From positions 443,689-507,688 of the forward strand of contig VCMS01000169.1 in NCBI GenBank assembly GCA_022539475.1: a stretch of 64,000 nt of DNA, written 5' to 3'. Within the stretch, counting starts at the first letter, position 1, and every line of letters begins with the position of its first letter. Below, one piece after another: positions 1 to 11,500 of the stretch. The translations under genes and the position numbers were made by a program. The stretch comes from Gracilaria domingensis (lineage: Eukaryota; Rhodophyta; Florideophyceae; Gracilariales; Gracilariaceae). Below the pieces are notes generated by a model. The model was not told where the DNA came from and made no database searches. It saw nothing but the letters and a program-made list of their open reading frames with translations.

Positions 1-1807
1 TGATCTTCCGTCGGCATATCCTCGACATTGTCCGCATTGGACTACTTTAGACGAACAAATGGGGCTTTTCTCCACCATGAAGTGTTCGGTACACCATTTT
101 CGTCAAGACGCAGTATGTTCTCCTGCGCTTCCTTCAACTGCATTGTGAGTTCGTCAGCATTCTCTTCTACCAGCTTTGTTCTTCTCCAAATCAGATCGTA
201 CCCCAGGAGCAGAAATAGTTTATCCCTCGTATTTCTCTTCCGAACGCCAACGACGTCACTCATGGTCTGTCGCATTCTCTGCCTAAGGCACATATCTGCA
301 CAAAGTTCCAGTATACACCTGTCAGTAAGAGATGCTTTTCTAATACCTTCCCAGCTCAACTCCTTCAACTCGCTTTCAACCATTTTCTTCAGCAAAGCAT
401 CTGGCCCCCCCTCTACCGACGGTGTGAACATGCCAAAACTGCCCAAGAGCTCCACGGGGTTTTTAGGAACCATGTATGAACCACCTTCCTCCGGCTCAAT
501 AAGCTCTTCTCCACTCTCAGTTGCGTTTTCCACCTTCTCGGCACGGTTACCCCAATTTCGGGTGAGCGACTCACCTTCGAGCCATAGCTCACTTGTTTCT
601 CTCCTTGCCCACGTCAGCATGTTGTAATACACTGCTCGAGCAACCCCTCGAAACTCGTCGCACACCTCAATTTTATGCTTCTTTCGACCTGTCTGCCCAG
701 GTTCACCAGCACGTGTACTTCTATCTCCCTCCTGTTTCAGTGCCCCTCTTAGCCCTTCAATGACTAGATCCTTCTCTTCAAACCTCTTTTTCAAAGCCGT
801 ACTCTGCTCTTGGGCGACCTTCACTAGAATTCCCCGAACCATCAAGTCCTCTTGTAGCGTCTTAACCTTTTCTTTCAAGCAATTCAGTTCATTTAAAAGA
901 TCAGGTCTGTTCATAGAGCTTGATTTCACACCAGTGTCGATATCTTCCGGTATTTCCCTAGCCTCTTCGGCGACAGGCCCCGGTAATGCCGCAGGATTCG
1001 GTGTTATTTCGTTATCGGAACTATCCTCATGCGCCATACCCTTAGACACGAGAGGCTGCAGGCGGTCTCTGTCCACCCTTGGCACGGCTCCGAGCTCCAA
1101 CTCCCGTGTCTGTCCTCCTCCATGGCATGGTATATCAGATGAATTGGGCCTCGTACGAGCTGCAACGGCCCCCGTTCTGGAAAGAGGGGAAGGTCGAGGA
1201 GTAACTCGTCTATCAGTTGTCTCTCGATTTCTTATTGTATTTCTCCCTTGTCCGGACCCATTGCGAGGCATGATACGATTCATAGCGGCCCCAGTTCTAG
1301 AAGATAGGGATGGACGTGACGATCTTAACATACTAGGGCTCTCACGACTTCTCGTCATTGTCCCTTGTTGTTCAGATCCACTGGGCGCCTAACCCGCGCC
1401 CCAGTAGCTCCGGTCTTCGATATCGGCCGGGGACATGAAGGTTTTGGTGTCATACGAACCTCCTCGGTTCCAGTTGTCATGCCCTCCTGTCCTGACCGGC
1501 TGGGCCGAGTTACCTCATCTTCTTGAGGAGCAGAGACAGATCCACGATGTGCATTATCGGCAGTTGACGGCACGACATCGTTCGCTGATCCACGAATTCT
1601 TGACGCAATCCCGGGAGACGCTCCGCTGCGAGATGGGCGAGAGAGTACTGTAGAAGGACGCCCACTGACTCCCTCCTTCGTCGAGGACGACTTCCGTTTA
1701 GGAAGTGCGGTGCTTGTAGCCTGATTCGTATCATCCGATGCTCTTCTCTTCTTCTGTCCACTCTTGTTCCGCTGCGTACTATTTCGCTTTCTCGGCTTTA
1801 TACCCAT
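1..1807 (-). pseudogene. Basic coiled-coil accessory protein of the large transposon, copy 1 (C-terminus beyond window)
   Basis: The reading frame starts at ATG 1807 (MGIKPRKRN). It opens with a Lys/Arg/Ser-rich disordered region, then degenerate repeats containing 'SRTGA' and 'SGQ..T.TR' words (about three units), then a predicted coiled coil (LLNELNCLKEKVKTLQEDL). A conserved globular part follows, with 'LCADMCLRQRMRQTM', 'GVRKRNTRDKL' and 'LLLGYDL'. Compared with the copy at 52442-54833, one base is missing near 1390-1405, so the N-terminal frame ends at 1355 and the next frame begins with MTRSRESP. The protein belongs to no family I recognise. Diverged relatives occur at 52442-54833 and 45787-46602. 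The basic N-terminus and coiled coil suggest a nucleic-acid-binding or scaffold role in transposition; this is inference only. Confidence 0.65.
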
Positions 1808-2056
1808 GTTGTGGAGATAAACAGGGTAATGAAACGAAATTGTTGGGGAGGGGGGGAGGGGGTGGGGGGGGGGTGCATGGTTCAGATATTCCGGGAGACT
1901 CCGCAGTTCCTGCTTTTTAGGAATTTGAGGTGCCCAATGGGTCGCAAATATCGCCGTTACAGATGAAGAGCTCCAGTGTACATGTACAACAACGCGTATT
2001 GCAGGCAGCTGCAACACTCACAAGCATATTTACTTTCTATTCGGTACTGAACTCAT

Positions 2057-2271
2057 CTATTGCTCCAATGTCAGAGCCCAGTCCCAGGCGTACTGCTCTC
2101 CGTAGTTGAAATACAACTCTTCGCCCCTCTCAATATCTCTTACTGCTCTACAACGAAGTAGAGCATAGTTAGAAAGGTCTGACTTAAACTGTATCACGGA
2201 CTTCGCTTCCACCACCTGCACATTGGCACTTCGAGTCCTGTTTGACCGGGGCTCCGATAAATCAGGATTCC
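2057..2271 (-). pseudogene. C-terminal remnant of the methyltransferase-SET gene (copy 1)
   Basis: This is the tail of a SET domain, with 'RTRSANVQVVEA', then 'ALLRCRAVRDIERGEELYF' and 'NYGEQYAW'. The GEELxxNYG signature matches the last conserved SET motif, whose Tyr lies at the active site. It matches 55081-55290 but keeps the frame that the other copy lost through small deletions. Everything upstream, including the methyltransferase, is gone because of the deletion that joins this fragment head-to-head with the ParB-dioxygenase gene. It is not expected to function, but it supplies the true frame of the SET C-terminus. Confidence 0.7.
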
Positions 2272-5200
2272 AAAGCGTGACTCCTCGCACTCGGCGGAGC
2301 ACTCGATTATTGCAAGGTGGAATGCGGGTTTCTCTGCAGATGGATATTGAGAATGAAGGAAAAGTGATAGTCGGGGAAGCGTTGTTGCATGGAATTGGAA
2401 GTGTTCTACGCCGAGAGTTGCACGGGAAGCAATTGGACCCAGGTCTTGTGGTGGTTCATAATATTCTCATCAGTCGAAGCGGTCAGACGTTCTACCCTTA
2501 CCGGGCGGAGGGCCTGGATCTTCCACAATATATCCAGGATCTCCGGACGGCGGCTCCTTGGGATGAGAAAATGATGGAACCGGTGGCAGCCAGCATTCCA
2601 GCGTCCAAGCGACGAACGGTGAGCGCTATGAGTGAGGTGATGACGCCGACAAGCCGCACGGAGCCAATTCGAAGTTCATCAACACCGAGAGGTAGCGCAT
2701 CAGTACCACCTCCGCGGGCAGGTCCGTCGTCTGTTACGAAGCGGTCTATGAAGACGAGAGCATCCCCAGCTACGAAGCGGACAGGTCAAACAAAGTCTAC
2801 CTCCGTTACGAAGCCCACTGCGTCGAAAAGGGCATCTCCTGCGATGAATCAAACCGTCGACACAAGGGGATCTTCTGCGTCGAAACAGACGGTTCAGCAG
2901 GGGACGGCTGTGCAAGAGGAGGAAGATGAGATCATAAAAGGTCCCCTTCCAGACGCGGATGCGCAATCCGCACAAGGAGCTGGTCCATCTGTACCCCAAA
3001 CTGCACCAGAAACTGCCTAGCAGCAGGACGATGACGTTGTGTTTCTGTCCACAAGAATGGCACGTTCAAGTGTTTCTGGCGAGCGGTCTGGAACACAAGG
3101 GACACCTACTCGGAGCAAGACGTACAGACAAATTCGTCAGAAAGTACCAAAGGTGAACCTCAATCACTACCGGATGGTTGTTGTTACCGTTGACATCACT
3201 CTGGTGGACACTCCGCCCAATTTACTCCGTGGAGTAAGTAAACGCCACGTTGAAGCCTTTGTGAAGAGTATGGAGGAGCGGGGGATATTGCAGTCGATGG
3301 GTTCTCCAGCGGTGGCCTTACAAGATGCTACTACGGGAGAGAGGGATGCTGAAAAGGGACGCCTAACGAAGAAGTGCTTCATTGTAGATGGTTTGCATCG
3401 TCTGAAAGCTATACAATATTTGACAGCGACTGGTGCACAGAAGTGGAAGCCATTAGCCAGGTTTTGGCGTTGCAATCTGCTGATACGAAGAGATGGGAGG
3501 CCCATTGGGATGAAGGAATTGTTATGTGTTGCTTCGTACCTCAATGAGTCGACGAGTACCATGCGAAGGATGATGTTTGCAGACAAGATACACTCTATAG
3601 TTAGTGTGGTCGCCATTCTAATTGAAGATGTTGAGGGGGTGACGCCGGCAGACGTGGATCCTGCAGAAGTGACAGAAGTGTTGAAGGAGAGCCAACTGAT
3701 TGGGACTGTGCAAGAGCGTCAGTATCTGAGATATGCCAATGTCGCCCTGCAACTCATGTCTCGTGAGGGAATGCTGGCCCATTTCGAGGAAATATGTGAG
3801 ACTGTGAGTGACATAGGTCTCACACATCTGTCCCATACGCCGCTATATGTTTTGGATGCCGAGGAGTTTTCCTTCATTCTTGATTGTCTTCAGATGTTTC
3901 TATTGAAGGGCAAGTCGACGAAGACAAAGCAATGGAAAAGCTTTGAGGAGGTTCGAGGTTTCTTTTATGATAGAGCAGTGTCTCTGTTCCGCGCGGCTCG
4001 AGCAGTGAGGAATGAACTGAACGAGGAAGAGTCGATGGAAGTGTTCCTGAAACGCGAAGTCAGTCTTTCTGCTCCATCGCATGAAGATGACGTTGAAGAC
4101 CCAGACAACATCGCAGCTGTGAATCAGTTCCTTTTGGGACAAGTTGTGAACTTCAACACATTGCCGCGTGTTCGGAGCAGGACTAACTCAATTAGAACTG
4201 CCGCTACTTCCGTTCAGAATCGATTGCGGACGATGCTCAAGGTAATTCCGCCCCCCGCACCAGTGAAGCAGTCCGTGACGAAGAGGAGGACTCCCGCTGC
4301 TGCTGCTGCAACATCTGCCAGTGAAGAAGGGGAGCCGCGAAGAAGTGCACGAGAACGGGCGCAGGTGAGTTATAGGGAAATTGAGCAGGGCCGAAATCGA
4401 GGTGCCATAGAAGTTCTGGATAGCTCTGAAGAAGAACAGCGGGCTCCGCCGAGGAAGAAACAGAGAAAGACTTTCACACAACAGATGAGATCTACTCTGA
4501 ACAGCATGACACCGGATGACCTGATGTCTCAACTAAATGAACATGTGCTGAGAGGAAGGTCGATGAAGGTTCAGTTCGTGGCATTGGAAGAGGAAGCGAA
4601 TGCAGAGAACGCAGGCAGTTCTGCATTTGTGGATGACGATGAGCTTCTTTCTGTGACAGTTCCACGGGTTTTCACCGTCGAGAAAGATGCTGCGCCAGAC
4701 GATCAGCAAGAGACAGGTGGGGGGTCATTTGATGACGAGTTACCTACAGCTGTTCCGGAATCTGAGGAGCACGGACTTGTCCGAGGAGACCCATATGATG
4801 GCCCACCGAACCCATCATGGTGCGGTTATGCCAGGCTGAGACCGCAGGAATGGCAAGGGAAGAACGTAATTGAGCACAAGGACCCCTGGCTCAGATTCAT
4901 TCACTTGCCGAAGGGACATAGGTCGGAGCTGCTAAGTGTCTCTAATCTCAGAGATGTACACCATCTTGTCTTTTGGCACGCTGCAAGGGCTGAACATCGC
5001 CTGCGGGCGGAGACATTTGGTATGCAGTATCCTCGTACTCGACCGACAGGTATGGATGATGAAGAGGCGCTGTGGGTTGCTGCGAAGGAGCATGACGAGT
5101 TTGCGAAGGAGCATGACGAGTTTGGGCAAATGTTCTTCGCCCGAATGCAAGCTGAGCTAAGGCAGAATGGATATTGCGTGCTTGATGGCTTTGCGATGAA

Positions 5201-6179
5201 TAATGGTGTCCCTAAATGGGAGGAGTTGGAAGAAGTTCGGGAGTTCGGAGATTTGTCGGGGAAGTTGGTGGACTTCTTCGAGAATGAGTATGGAGCGATG
5301 CCGGATATACGGAAAGGGGAGGAACAGAAGTCGTTTGTTCAAATAATCAACGATGATGAAGGATGGAAGGACGGTAGCGATGGACCATTTGAGGGGAGAG
5401 TGATGTCGACACGTTGGGGTACGGTGGAGAAGTCGGAGGATAATGAGGAGCTCAGGTGGGTTGTAAGATCGCATGCTTTACTTGATGTTCGAATGGGTAC
5501 AATTGCTGCGGCTTTAGGACTATGGGACAATGAAAGGGAAGCTGTGAAGATGTACACTCCGAAAACTGGTGGTCGATTTCTGGGGACGACGAGAAAGTGC
5601 AAGCGCCAGACGCTGCACACCGACTTCAGTGGTCTGGTTACGAAGGAAACAATGAATACTGGCAACCCCGGATACTTTGTAATGGCCTCTGGGAAAGAGG
5701 GCTTTCCTCTCTGGGTGAGCGCTGGAAGCCATCAACTGGTGGGGATGAACAACCAACAGTTGCGAGTGATGTCGGAGGTGTATCCAGCGAGGAAGATAAT
5801 CATCCCACCGTACTCTGTATTCGTGGGCCGTGGTTATGTGAAACATGCTGGAGCAAGTGGGAAGGACAAGGTGGATAGGCCCGAGTCTATGGATTTGCTG
5901 GTTAGATACCACATGTACATGGTACCAGAGGGCTACGCACTACCTGATGCTGTTCATCGGGTGCGGGATTTCCGACCCGCGTTTGTCAATGGTGACGAAG
6001 AGGAGGAGGCGGGGGATGAACTGTTGTCCGATAAAGAGGGTGGGGCGGTTGACATGGACGAAGGCCAAGTGGTCGTGGAGATTGGTGTGGAAGCGGACGC
6101 CGGTAGAACCGAAGTGCTCAAGAGTAGTAGTGATGACGATTTGCCAATAATGAGGCTGCGAGCGCCTCGAAGTGGATGA
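2223..6179 (+). pseudogene. ParB/Srx-like domain + 2OG-Fe(II) dioxygenase-like protein, copy 1
   Basis: One frame runs from 2223 to 6179 (about 1318 codons) with a single internal stop, TAG at 3018-3020, where the other copy has a sense codon. In order: a short Arg-rich start; a Ser/Thr/Lys-rich stretch of five 12-13-residue repeats (nt about 2728-2900); a ParB/sulfiredoxin-like domain (residues about 312-405) with 'FIVDGLHRLKA'; a helical region; an acidic linker; and a C-terminal double-stranded beta-helix-like domain with 'LHTDF' (His1132, Asp1134), 'KHAG' (His1208) and a later 'VRYH' Arg. HxD...H...R is the 2OG-Fe(II) oxygenase signature. A 24-bp tandem duplication (EHDEFAKEHDEF, about 5090-5120) is absent from the other copy. 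The native 5' end was lost at the deletion junction, so the first residues come from antisense SET sequence. Possible substrates are modified DNA bases or protein; unproven. Confidence 0.72.
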
Positions 6180-6443
6180 GAATGAGATGATTAGTAAATT
6201 ATGAGTGTCTTGCGAGTATTAAGAGTAGTATACTATTACAAGGCTATACATATGAACATAGAAAACGTGCGGCAGGCTGGTGATTGAACAAATGTCAAAC
6301 GTCTTTGGTCCAGTTGCGTCTAATTGCAACATGCCAAATGCTCGGTATCGTTAACATCATTGGTGGCACCAGTCAATTTGCAATTGAACATGTAGCGTCC
6401 TAACATTTCTGAAACTGCACTTAAGGTTGCTTTTAAGAGAAGT

Positions 6444-6902
6444 ATGAAACTGAGAAGTCTATACAGTTCCTGTCTATGCCGTACTTGTGGCAGTATGGTG
6501 ACTGTATCAGGAAAAATGGCAGAGGAACAAAGAGACTTGGCGGAAATTTCACCCAATACCTTTTCTAAGTTCATATATGCCAATGGTTACGGTATATTAA
6601 GTTCCGTTGATGGAACGTTGAGAAGAGAAGGAGAGTCAATTCCAGAAGAAGTTGTGAAGTGTATGAAGTTCATTGACGAACGTGTTGGTTTCGGACTTGT
6701 CACAGGGGGTGATGTGGGCGACGTGGAGGGGAAAATGGAAGGACTCGGAGACTATAAGTTTGGTGTCTCGGCGAATCATGGAGCTTTCCTCCGTTTCTCT
6801 GACGAGAGGGAAATTAAGGCTGCGTGCAATGATCACACCCTTGACCGCACTGTTCACGGAATACTGTTCCTGGCAAGGGATTTTCCTCGTGCAAAACATT
6901 GA
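6444..6902 (+). CDS. HAD-like phosphatase fragment at the transposon end
   Basis: The 152-residue ORF contains 'YGILSSVDGTLRREGE', 'IDERVGFGLVTGGDVGDVE' and 'FGVSANHGAFLRF'. This resembles the start of HAD-superfamily phosphatases of the phosphomannomutase/Cof type: beta-1 with DxDGT, then the S/T motif in a TG(R/G)D turn. The nucleophile Asp appears as Ser (SVDGT rather than DVDGT) and the C-terminal half of a HAD fold is missing, so activity is doubtful. The first about 120 codons are duplicated at 63345-63705, where the ATG is lost; after about 6804 the two copies diverge. It is either transposon cargo or a flanking gene fragment carried along in the duplication. The family call is moderate at best. 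Confidence 0.45.
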   Translation: MKLRSLYSSCLCRTCGSMVTVSGKMAEEQRDLAEISPNTFSKFIYANGYGILSSVDGTLRREGESIPEEVVKCMKFIDERVGFGLVTGGDVGDVEGKMEGLGDYKFGVSANHGAFLRFSDEREIKAACNDHTLDRTVHGILFLARDFPRAKH

Positions 6903-7710
6903 GAAAACATTCACATATGCGACCTCAAGCTTCGAAGTTCAAGAACTTATGGTAGAATCGACACTAACTGACCGACTTCGGGCACTGCAAAACGGAAGGT
7001 GCCAATAAACGCTGCAAGGTCTCAGAAGTCGGAAACGGGGGCTAGCGACGGTACCGAAGGTACCAAGCGTGGAATAAATCCTTTTTCAGGACAATTGTGG
7101 TTCACACATTTGGGCATGTTAGGGTAGATATTTTTCTCGATTCCATTGCAAATATGCGCAAGCTTCCTTCGCAGGGAATTATTCCCTGATGCTCTCTTGA
7201 ACACACCCACAGTGATAGAAGAAGCCGAACGTATAGACTCCTATCCAACAAAGAATTTGTGCAACGCTGCTTGTCCGTCGCAGTCGCGTTGAGCCACGTG
7301 ATTCAGCCCGTTTCTACTTTCAAGCACTCGAGAAGCTGTAATAAAGCTACTTTCACTTCGAGGTGTCAAACACAGCAGATCTTAAAAGAGTGAGTCCGTT
7401 CACAGACAATCGGACCTCGCGCACACCGAGCCTATCCTTTTCCTGGATAACCTGCCAGTTCAGAGCACCTCGTGGTCCTCCAAACTGTTGTTCCCCCGAT
7501 TTTGCTCACTGTCCACAGTCTTCCTTCTTTCAATTGTTTGAAAGGAAACCACACTCTTGAGTTCTCTTTCCGCAGCCTACGTCGGACGATCCCATCAAAA
7601 CAGGTGTTGGTTGCATTCTTATCTGAGATAATTACGACAGCATGACCTCGGCATTCCTCCCAATTGCGAGCTTCCCCCGCCCTCCAGCCCATCAAAGAGC
7701 TACCGTGACA
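6903..7710. other. Intergenic, no gene seen
   Basis: There are short open frames on both strands, but none has recognisable motifs or continuity. It lies between the HAD-like fragment and the hydrolase pseudogene. Confidence 0.5.
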
Positions 7711-8505
7711 ATGAAGCGCGTGTCCAGCTCAACGCTGCCCCGCATTGTTGTACTTCCTGGTGAGTTAGAGGCACACATTCCCTTTCGGTATCGTGCTAGA
7801 ACCTAACATAGTTTAGTCGCATATCTTCCCAAGTATAGGCTTAGACGGAATAGATCTTTTGCTGGACACTTTTCGAAGAAAACTATGCACATTCGATGAT
7901 CCCGATCGCGTAATCGCCGTTAGATACCCTTATGACCGCATTCTCCCCGTTCAGGAGATAGCTTCTTTTGTTATCGACGAGTACCTGTCACGGCTCGCAA
8001 ACGACAATCGAGGCTACGTAGTCGTGAACCAGTCCTTTTCCGGACATGTAGGGTTCCGACTAGCTCGTCTCAGATTACCTGGGATGCTACGAGGACAAGT
8101 ATTTATCAACTCTTTTGCTTCCCCACCGGGTCCACAATTCCTCCGAAACATTCCATTGGGAGCCACGTAGCCGTTCTTCAGGAATCTTCCACCTGGATGG
8201 ATGGTGAGCCGTTTCTTCATGGGGCCAAATGCAAAGGGAATGGAGCAAGTTCAAAAGCAGGCATCCCGTGTTCAGCCGAAAGTGATGAGTCATCGACTCT
8301 CTCTTTGCCTGAATGAGAATTCGTGGCATATATGGCGTGATTGCAACCGCTTGCTGTCGTCTCGAACATTGTATCTGAGGGGCGCTGATGATTTCCTCAT
8401 CTCAAGCAGGGAAGCGCGGCAGATGCGATCTGCGCGCCCAGAATATCATGGGTCTCAATACCAAACGGTCCTCATGTTGCTGCAATGCACGCGTTGTGGT
8501 GGTAG
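7711..8505 (+). pseudogene. Alpha/beta-hydrolase gene, two exons, broken
   Basis: ATG at 7711 opens exon 1 (MKRVSSSTLPRIVVLPG). It splices at 7760-7838 onto GLDGIDLLLDTFRRKL, which gives the usual 'LPGLDG' hydrolase oxyanion region. The nucleophile elbow is 'NQSFSG', where the family normally has GxSxG, so the first Gly is Asn. Later parts read 'LYLRGADDFLISS' (acid loop) and, in another frame, 'SIPNGPHVAAM' carrying the expected catalytic His. An in-frame TAG at 8168-8170 and a frameshift near 8432-8440 break it; the shifted frame stops at 8503-8505. Host-type gene, probably cytosolic or plastid; substrate unknown. The decay looks recent because all landmarks are still readable. Confidence 0.7.
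7760..7838 (+). other. 79-bp GT-AG spliceosomal intron in the hydrolase gene
   Basis: The intron begins GTGAGT and ends TATAG. Removing it joins codon ..CCT-G to GC-TTA.. and restores the uninterrupted family motif LPGLDG. This directly shows a eukaryotic gene structure. Confidence 0.75.
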
Positions 8506-11500
8506 GATCTGAGCGGTGGTTAGCTGAAGAACGGATGTAGTGGGGAAGACAGTGCGCGCTTTGTGACCGCCGGTCGAGCTTACGATTGCGCCCTGTGACG
8601 TGCTTACATAATCACACGTGCGCATGCATTCACCTCAGGTGCATCACCTGGGAACAGCGGTAAAGACGACTAGTCTTGATACTATCCTTTTTAGCACCTC
8701 CCAGCAAGGCGCAAACAAATCGTGACGTTATATAACATATTTTTTGATAGTGTAACTTCGGACAAATAATCAACATAAAGTTTTCAAGATGTAAGTCCAA
8801 AATTTGGAAAAGCTATAAACCTACTGTACGATACTGTTAATATAACAGCAGTATATTGAAGTGGAGCTCAAACTGTGAGCGTGCAGTTATGGTAGACGTT
8901 CACATCTTTTGCTAATCTATACTACCCTACTTGAATTGATTCAAATTGTAAATGATATATTTTGTTTGCAGTAGTCAGGGCTTGACTGTTATCAAAACAA
9001 TTTTAAAAAAAGATGAACAGACTACACGCCGCACGCCTCTAAAAACGACAAAAACCGTCGTTTTTGATGGACAGTTGCATTTTACAGTTTAATCTCACAA
9101 CTATGGTTTACGGTTTTGCTGATAGGATTTCGCTGTCTGTTGCTAACCATCACAGAGACAATACATCCAATCATTTTGTTTTGGATATATTGCTTTGCAT
9201 AGTTAGAAAACAGACAGCGAAGTTTTATAGGCGACTAGTTGAGCTACAGAAGTGGGCGCTGAATTCTTTGAAATACATTAAACCTACATACGTTACAGTT
9301 CTTACAACTTACGAACAAGTTTTCATATTTTTGTCTGACAGAAAAGAGTGCCTTTATGTCGTTTAGAGTATCATTGCTGCGTGCTCAAAGTCTGTCATTT
9401 AATTTTTAAGCGTTGCGTCAAATGCCTTTAACCGAATGTAGAAGCTGAAAAGCGAATTTACCGCTGTTCCCTGGGACACAGACACGTGTGTGCAACCCAT
9501 TTATATTATAGTTTACAATTTAAACAACTATACGTGTAAACGCAGTGGGCCAGTGGCCTTACGAACTGTGTCCGGTGTATTTAAATACCTTCAAATTCAA
9601 ATAATATTCGAATAATAGAAAATATAGGCGACGGAAACACCTCCTGGATATAAAAGCATTTGTATCGGCGCATTTGCCAAGTTATTTTCTGCATGCAAAT
9701 TTGTCCTGTGTCGTTAGGCTATCGAGGGCGTGTTTGAGAGCACCCTGCTGTGAATTGTATTGAACTTGTCTAAAATTGGAATTGGTTTATTTAACCTTTT
9801 TTGCATCTCCCATGTGACATTCGGTCGAGATCCGTCCGAATGCGTGCCATCTGGCTCTGAAGAGAGCTAGAGCACAGACGAACGTAGTGCGGTCTACAGA
9901 CCACATCTCGAACATTCCGTACGCAAGAGATCTACAATTCCAAAGCATCTTTGTACAATAAATATCAGGCCCGTATTTGTGACTTCACGACTATGCCAGA
10001 TATGCAGTGACTATGACTCCTTGACTACGACATTTTTTCCGTAGTCGACGAAAGTAGTCATGACCTTTAACATTTCACTGATACAATTAATAGCTACATG
10101 CACCGTGAGCTGATCTGCAGCACTACCAAAGCTCTAAAGCAATCAGATTGAACCCGCCTCTGACCAAAACATCAATCATTGACTCAGTGCCATGCTACGT
10201 TCCGTCCCTTTCTTTGGCTTATAATGTGTGACAACCAAGACCGGTGCCCCGGGAGTCCCTGTCCATGAGACTGATCGGCTTCGGGTCTTTTATTATGTCT
10301 ATGCGTGTACAGGCGTGCTACCATAATGCTTTTACATATTTCTGCATTCGTAGAAGTTGATGAATGTGATCTCTATTTTTAGAGTGTGACAAAGTTGCAA
10401 AGAAAGATTATAAGGTTCTCATTTGTGACGCTGTGGTTCGCGAAGCCTTTGAACTGGATGAGTGGTTGGAAAGCGGTAGAGAAGGTCTACAAGATGTTTT
10501 TTCTTCTTCTAATAAAAACTGTACTCCACGTTGCAAGCAGATCGCCAACGAGAGTCAAGCACAGCTTCAAAGTTTTGGAAAAATGCAAGTTCTTGTTCGG
10601 CAGCAGAATTAATTCTGGGCTCTTGAGATCTTCTAAGCTTTCATAAAAATTAATACACGTGCAGTCAAATAGAGGATTATCAGCAGTACAAAATGTCTTT
10701 CCCGCGAAGAGAAAAGAGTGTGGTGTAAAACAGATATGAAACGACCAACGATACCTTACTTTAACAATACCTTACTTTAGGCGACTTCGTCAGGACAGAT
10801 CATCCAACATGTGGCTAGATTCAAGTTGGCATGAACTTCTTATTCTTCGCATGGTCTCACGTCCCTTATTAAGAGAAGCCATAATTCAGAGAAAGTCCTC
10901 TATTCTAGAGAAGGCCAAAGCCTTCGATGGCCATTTCTAACCTCTTCTGTTTGGTCCACTTTTTAGGGAATAGGTGTTGTCATTAGAATGGCGGGAAGGA
11001 GAAAAGCTCTAGCCTTCTAAGGTTAGGAGGGATGACCCCCTTAGCTGAAATTTACACCGACTCTTCCCTTTTGCTTCTATTCTGCATTGAAAACATCATG
11101 ATGTCGTGACACACAGTTGGAATTACAAAACAAGTAAGGGTGTCCCTATAACCTTGCAGGTATATGTGCAAAGGTAGTTCACAAGACTGAAAGATTCAGT
11201 GAAAGCTTTCGCGATGACCTTGGAACACTTGCTATCTACAACATGAATGCACAAGCAAGGGAAGTCTTCTTAAATTTCCGATTACAAACGACTGTATTAT
11301 CTCTGCCATTCCAAGAGTCCCCGACAGCATTGGCAGCCACTGGGTTCCTGTAGTATGTTTTAGATCGCCGAAGAGCCGTTGGGCTGACGCCCAAGAAGCT
11401 TGAGCGGAGAGAGCAGCTTTGCCAATGCGATTGAAAAAGATCAGATTGCATATAAGTCATGATTGCCAGAAGAAGTGCAAACTGTTCTAAGAATGAGTAA

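Larger units (their letters stand above)
1..6804. mobile_element. Large KDZ-type transposon, copy 1 (left part outside window, internally deleted)
   Basis: This segment is collinear with 53031-63704 at high identity (position 1 matches 53031), so it is a second copy of the large element. It holds the coiled-coil gene (minus), the last part of the SET domain, and the ParB-dioxygenase gene (plus). About 3.9 kb present in the other copy (roughly 55283-59200: the methyltransferase, most of SET, and the bidirectional control region) is missing. The junction is near 2271. Similarity to the other copy stops at about 6804 (63704 there), which is taken as the end of the duplicated unit. The transposase side lies outside the window. 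Confidence 0.8.

Noticed and set aside
28-627. A 199-codon open frame on the plus strand opposite the coiled-coil gene (also at 53058-53657)
   Set aside because: It is the antisense shadow of the conserved minus-strand gene. It has no domain, and its conservation follows from the opposite strand.
2700-2999. Arg-rich minus-strand frame opposite the ParB gene
   Set aside because: Antisense of the Ser/Thr/Lys repeat region; composition is explained by the repeats.
5339-5912. Overlapping minus-strand frames opposite the dioxygenase domain
   Set aside because: Shadow frames; the plus-strand frame carries the HxD...H motifs and is the conserved one.
2223-6179. Assigning the oxygenase to the TET/JBP family
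   Set aside because: The metal-binding pattern fits a generic 2OG-Fe(II) fold, but I do not see the specific TET/JBP sequence features, so only the superfamily is called.
9064-9366. 100-codon frame in the AT-rich region
   Set aside because: No motif, no neighbouring support, and it lies inside the putative foldback element.
10386-10646. 86-codon frame
   Set aside because: Hydrophobic and basic by AT-rich composition; no recognisable family.
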